Assembly (NCBI GenBank): GCA_041687495.1
Contig: JAWLBR010000094.1
Span: 1 to 10,803, forward strand
DNA from: JAWLBR01 sp041687495
Lineage (GTDB): Bacteria > Bacillota > Limnochordia > DTU087 > JAAYGB01
DNA: 10,803 nt
Direction of reading: 5' to 3'
Part shown: positions 7,701-10,803 of the stretch, in pieces
Layout of the letters: every line of letters begins with the position of its first letter
Position numbering within the stretch: position 1 is the stretch's first letter
Program-made: the position numbers and the translations under genes
Notes under the pieces: model-generated
What the model saw: the letters and a program-made list of their open reading frames with translations, nothing else
The model's database searches: none
What the model was told of the DNA's origin: nothing

Positions 7701-9074
7701 TTATGGGGCTTCGAGGATCTCGGCCGCTTGTTGTGCAGCCTCATCCAGGGCCTCCTGTGGAGACTTGGCGCCAGACAGAGCTGCCTGAATTGCCTGGCCG
7801 AACAATTCGTCAATTTCCCCCGCTTCTGGGATCGTAGGTCTGGACCGGGCCACTTCGAGTGTCGCAGCAAAAGCTTGCATGAGCGGGTCGGTCTGGAAGA
7901 AGGGGTCTGTGTAGAGCGACTTCTTCACTGGTAAGAGGCTGAGCGATTTTGCCCAGTCAAGCTGGATCTCATCCTTCATCCAGAAGTTAAGGAATCTGGC
8001 GGCCTCCTCCTTATGCTCTGACTGATCCAGAAGGATAAGGTCCATCCCACCCAATACGGAAGCCGCCTCCTCACCTTCGGGTAATGGAGCAATACTCCAC
8101 TTACCCTCGATGTCCGTAGCTTCTTGCAGGCTCGCAACCGTCCAAGGTCCAGACGTGAACATGGCCATTTGCCCAGCAATGAACGGTCCTTTGACATCAT
8201 CCTCGCCAGCAGTAGCCAATCCGTCGGGCATCACCTGATACTCCTCAACGAGGTCAATCCAGAATTGCAACGCAGCAACACCTTCAGGGCTATTGAAAGC
8301 AGGCACTATCTTCCCACCCTCATCTTTCAACATCTCGCCTCCGGCCTGCCAGAACCACGGGTAGAACTCAAAAGCCCCCCACCCACCAAAAAGGCCGATC
8401 CCAAAGATATCAGGCTGACCATCGTCATTGGTGTCCTCGGTGATTGCCTCGGCAACCCTAACTAGCTCTTCCCATGTTGTTGGAGGCCCAGCGAGCCCGG
8501 CGGCGTCAAACATGTCAGTCCGATAGAACAGGACCAAAACTGAGACGTCTTGAGGGAGCCCATACAGCGAGCCATCTTTGATCAAGGGCTCCAGAGTGCC
8601 ATCAAAGAACTGTGATCGCAGCTCGTCCGAGGTATATGGATCCAAGTCTGCGGCATAACCGGCAGCAACGTATTGGGCTGCCTTTGGAGGCTCCAGTCGG
8701 GCGATGTCGGGTGCCGATCCGCCCAAGATGGTTGTCACCAGTTTGTCGTAGTAGTTCGCCTCGTTGTTGCGCTCTACTTCGATTTTAATGTCAGAATTTT
8801 CAGCCTCAAACTCCGCGACGATCTCGGCAAATTTCTCACTCTCTGCGTCGTTGAACTGATGCATGACCTTGATGGTAACGGGTTCAGCGGGTTCCTCTGT
8901 TGGCTTTTCTTCAGCCTGTGTCGCTTCTGTCACGGGCTCAGCGGGTTCCTCTGTTGGCTTTTCTTCAACTTCTGTCACGGACTCTGTTCCCGGCACCTCA
9001 GTCACTCTGGGTCCACATGCTGCCAAGAATGATAGGAGCGCTATAAGCCCCAGTATAAACACTTTGCGGTACAT
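7701..9074 (-). CDS. Sugar-binding lipoprotein of CUT1 ABC transporter
   Basis: This 457-residue extracytoplasmic solute-binding protein captures the sugar and delivers it to the two permeases encoded next. The N-terminus is a lipoprotein signal (MYRKVF, a hydrophobic stretch, then FLAAC with lipidated C20). Residues about 21-66 are a flexible acidic Glu/Pro/Thr linker containing a perfect 13-residue duplication, EEKPTEEPAEPVT at 37-49 and 55-67. The family-1 binding-protein fold runs from about 67 to the end: VMHQFNDAESEKFAEIVAEFE, GGSAPDIARLEPP, YGLPQDVSVLVLFYRTDMF, PPTTWEELV, FTSGPW and LNFWMKDE are typical segments. The ATG at 9074 has an ideal AAGGAGG at 9082-9088, 7 bases away. Nearby glycosidases suggest beta-linked galactosides or related oligosaccharides as ligand, but the ligand is not readable from sequence. 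The acidic linker is common in Chloroflexota lipoproteins. Confidence 0.95.
   Translation of the reverse strand: MYRKVFILGLIALLSFLAACGPRVTEVPGTESVTEVEEKPTEEPAEPVTEATQAEEKPTEEPAEPVTIKVMHQFNDAESEKFAEIVAEFEAENSDIKIEVERNNEANYYDKLVTTILGGSAPDIARLEPPKAAQYVAAGYAADLDPYTSDELRSQFFDGTLEPLIKDGSLYGLPQDVSVLVLFYRTDMFDAAGLAGPPTTWEELVRVAEAITEDTNDDGQPDIFGIGLFGGWGAFEFYPWFWQAGGEMLKDEGGKIVPAFNSPEGVAALQFWIDLVEEYQVMPDGLATAGEDDVKGPFIAGQMAMFTSGPWTVASLQEATDIEGKWSIAPLPEGEEAASVLGGMDLILLDQSEHKEEAARFLNFWMKDEIQLDWAKSLSLLPVKKSLYTDPFFQTDPLMQAFAATLEVARSRPTIPEAGEIDELFGQAIQAALSGAKSPQEALDEAAQQAAEILEAP
8878..8967 (-). repeat. Internal 54-bp-period duplication in the lipoprotein linker
   Basis: Bases 8878-8913 and 8932-8967 are 36-bp copies differing at one position (8883 T against 8937 C), offset by 54 bp (18 codons). 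They encode two identical EEKPTEEPAEPVT blocks between the lipobox and the sugar-binding domain. Near-identity at the DNA level points to a recent in-frame duplication that lengthened the tether. Confidence 0.85.
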
Positions 9075-9238
9075 GGAGAATCCTCCTTATGATCTGTATG
9101 GGCCAATCTGGCTGGACCCATGTCAGCCTACACTCACTCATGAAACCTCTTTTCCTCAATAATGGACATCCTCCTTTCTGTTGATTTGAACTATGCCATC
9201 AAATCAGTAATGAAGTGTACTCCTCGTGATTTGCGGGG
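9075..9238 (-). promoter_or_regulatory. Control region ahead of the transporter operon
   Basis: This 164-bp gap separates the GH2-like gene from the importer operon on the same strand. The AAGGAGG at 9082-9088 serves the lipoprotein gene. A second near-identical module, AAAGGAGGAT, occurs at about 9168-9177 with no convincing gene behind it. No convincing sigma70 -35/-10 pair is visible. The inverted repeats at 9182-9233 suggest control by a DNA-binding regulator encoded elsewhere, and a shared transcript from the GH2-like gene is also possible. Confidence 0.5.
9182..9206. promoter_or_regulatory. 25-bp inverted repeat, candidate operator
   Basis: TGATTTGA (9182-9189) and TCAAATCA (9199-9206) are perfect 8-bp arms separated by 9 bp. 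A third TGATTTG copy at 9227-9233 forms a second, wider inverted repeat with 9200-9206. Clustered half-sites directly upstream of a sugar-importer operon fit a repressor or activator site. The symmetry is seen; the binding protein is unknown and is not encoded in the window. The wider pair could alternatively fold as a weak hairpin at the end of the GH2-like message. Confidence 0.45.
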
Positions 9239-10803
9239 TCACTGCAACGTGTATTGATGGGTCTCCTTGATGTTGGAGTTCGGATCATAGATTGCGCCTT
9301 CTTTGGTGACCGAAGTCACTTCGATGGTGTAGGTTCCTGATGGATCGGGTGGCTTTGTTTTTTTGTTGTAATACGCCCAGCCATCTCCGTCTGTCGTGGT
9401 GGTCTGATTTGTCCACGGGCTACCATCAGGTGACGATATATCGGTTCTGACCGTGGCGTCAAATACTGGTGAGTTATTTTGATCTAGTATTAGGACTCTC
9501 CAGTAAACGGTATCTCCTTTGTTGAAATTGTCTTGCTGGGTGCCGCCCTGATCGGTGGTGTAGATATCCTCCACATGCATCGCGGTGCTTGGTGTGGCAG
9601 TAGGCGTGGGGGTAACCGTCGGTGTGGGCAAGGGGGTTGTTGTAGCTTCTTGTGTAGTCGTTGCAGTGGGGGTAGGGCTAACTTGGTCTACTGTTAGCTC
9701 ATCAAAATAATAGACTCCGTCCCAATACATCGTCATCTGGACTTTTGTCAGCACAGATCGGTCCACCTGATCAAAATCTGACAGGTTGAAGCACATCTGC
9801 TTCCACTTATTAAGTTGGGTTCGACTGTTGCTCCAAACCTCCTGATTGTTGCCATACTTGTCCACCAGACGAAGACCCACAGTGTTTCGTCCCACTGTGT
9901 CATACACCCAAATGCAGATTTGGTTCGCAGTCGTGATGTCGCGCGGTCGTTGATATAGATACGCACCTACTGTGTGCCACTCACCATCCGTGCCTGTCAT
10001 TTTCAGTGAGCTGTTGCCGCTATACTTTACTTCAATACTTAAGCTCGCTTCTGCTTGAAACGCAGCATAGTAGCTGTCCTCATACTCAAAATCCTGCAAC
10101 AAGGTGTCAGGGACACTTTGTGGTTGCTGAGGTATTGTCTGGTTGGGTGGTGGTGGTATAGTGGGAATCAACGTATCCGTAGAGAGTCCTCCCTGGTTGT
10201 AGTATGGGGCATGTCGCGTCTGGATGGAGCTTCGCACGATCTTGTGCGTCGCCCTGTCCATGTGAGAAGATCCCTGAGACTGAACGACTAGTTCACGTTG
10301 TGTGTACCAGTTGAAGGCCGTCCACCACATCGTCCCGGCAAGGTAGCCGGTATTCACCGGCATGATATTGCCATTAGCGTCCACAGCCTTTCTTTCCTCG
10401 AAAGCGTCAAATGTCTCATTGAAGGTCGTATCCTGTTCCATTGCCTCGCTGTCATCTAGCTGAGAAATGCGCCCATACTCAATGTTCAGGATAGGTTTAT
10501 CCGGGAAGTTGGTATGGGCTTCATCCATAAAATCGAGTGTCCCTTGATAATGTGTGCCTCCATGGAAGACGCCGAAGTACATGGTCCAAGCAGCTACATC
10601 CGTGGCATTTTGAGAGTGATCGTCGGCTCCAGGCCTGTCTGCCGAAGCAGCCTGGATGACGAAGCGGCCGTCGTTGTAATTGAGGTCGAGATCCCGGTGA
10701 ATCCGTTCAATCGTCGAGCGCCTTCGAGCCATCGAGGTCCCCTCGCCCTCATTCATGGTGCCCCAGAAAAGGATGGATGGTCGGTTAAAATCCCTGAAGA
10801 TCA
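9239..10803 (-). CDS. GH2-like glycoside hydrolase with CBM-like and Ig-like domains (partial, N-terminus off window)
   Basis: The frame is open to the right edge, so the start lies outside. Counting from the Met at 10756, the preceding residues FRDFNRPSILFWGT plus MNEGEG match the GH2 acid/base motif (normally HPS-I-W-GNE), making E3 the acid/base. KPILNIEYG (87-95) matches the GH2 nucleophile motif, with E93 as nucleophile, and GTMWWTAFNWY (141-151) belongs to the barrel end. Residues about 218-358 form a beta-sandwich like CBM families 4/9/11. Residues 360-391 are a Pro/Thr linker, and 393-505 an Ig-like domain. Such a modular enzyme is normally secreted or surface-bound and removes beta-linked sugars from polymers; the signal peptide is not visible here. 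It likely supplies substrate to the importer 164 bp downstream. The exact activity (galactosidase, glucuronidase, mannosidase or other) cannot be decided. Confidence 0.8.
   Translation of the reverse strand, partial: IFRDFNRPSILFWGTMNEGEGTSMARRRSTIERIHRDLDLNYNDGRFVIQAASADRPGADDHSQNATDVAAWTMYFGVFHGGTHYQGTLDFMDEAHTNFPDKPILNIEYGRISQLDDSEAMEQDTTFNETFDAFEERKAVDANGNIMPVNTGYLAGTMWWTAFNWYTQRELVVQSQGSSHMDRATHKIVRSSIQTRHAPYYNQGGLSTDTLIPTIPPPPNQTIPQQPQSVPDTLLQDFEYEDSYYAAFQAEASLSIEVKYSGNSSLKMTGTDGEWHTVGAYLYQRPRDITTANQICIWVYDTVGRNTVGLRLVDKYGNNQEVWSNSRTQLNKWKQMCFNLSDFDQVDRSVLTKVQMTMYWDGVYYFDELTVDQVSPTPTATTTQEATTTPLPTPTVTPTPTATPSTAMHVEDIYTTDQGGTQQDNFNKGDTVYWRVLILDQNNSPVFDATVRTDISSPDGSPWTNQTTTTDGDGWAYYNKKTKPPDPSGTYTIEVTSVTKEGAIYDPNSNIKETHQYTLQ

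Noticed and set aside
7628..7870. Extended N-terminus of the MalF-type permease from ATG 7870
   Set aside because: It would overlap the lipoprotein gene by about 170 bases, and the translated residues resemble no permease N-terminus.
8998..9159. Short overlapping frame from TTG 9159 as a leader-peptide gene
   Set aside because: It starts with TTG, lies out of frame over the lipoprotein signal sequence, and has no family resemblance; only the orphan SD supports it, so it is kept as a note and not called.
8863..9162. Plus-strand open frame of 99 codons with repeated GFSS-type blocks
   Set aside because: The repeat is the antisense reading of the duplicated lipoprotein linker; it is a shadow of the minus-strand gene.

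Overview
The window looks like a bacterial carbohydrate-utilisation locus with every supported gene on the minus strand, so it reads from right to left. The lineage is probably Chloroflexota (Anaerolineae-like). That is an inference from the Pro/Thr-rich linker and multidomain layout of the secreted-type glycosidase, the Glu/Pro/Thr-rich linker after the lipobox of the binding protein, and moderate GC. No rRNA or marker gene is present to confirm it.

Right to left: (1) 10803-9239 is the C-terminal part of a GH2-like glycoside hydrolase, with the barrel end carrying both catalytic Glu motifs, then a beta-sandwich carbohydrate-binding-like module, a Pro/Thr linker and an Ig-like C-terminal domain. 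Its 5' end is outside the window. (2) 9238-9075 is a 164-bp gap with a 25-bp inverted repeat (a candidate operator) and a strong Shine-Dalgarno site. (3) 9074-5892 is a CUT1-type ABC importer: solute-binding lipoprotein, MalF-type permease and MalG-type permease. A stem-loop lies between the lipoprotein gene and the first permease gene, as expected where binding protein is made in excess. No ATPase is encoded here. (4) 5889-1590 holds two consecutive, diverged GH35/GH42-like glycosidases without signal peptides, closely packed behind the permeases. (5) 1589-1035 is a gene-poor stretch. (6) 1034-624 is a small unrecognised protein. (7) 347-1 is a Xre/MbcA/ParS-type antitoxin cut by the window edge, with a near-consensus promoter and a palindrome at the predicted start site. 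Its partner toxin is expected beyond the left edge.

Inferred pathway: the GH2-like enzyme trims a beta-linked polysaccharide or glycoconjugate outside the cell, the lipoprotein captures the released oligosaccharide, the two permeases import it with an ATPase encoded elsewhere, and the two cytoplasmic GH35-like enzymes release terminal beta-linked sugars, most simply galactose but possibly glucosamine or another sugar. The toxin-antitoxin part is functionally separate.

I found no wholly new system. The points most worth a second look are the hybrid GH35/GH42-like pair, the missing in-frame ATG and the hairpin at the first permease gene, and the two candidate operator regions.
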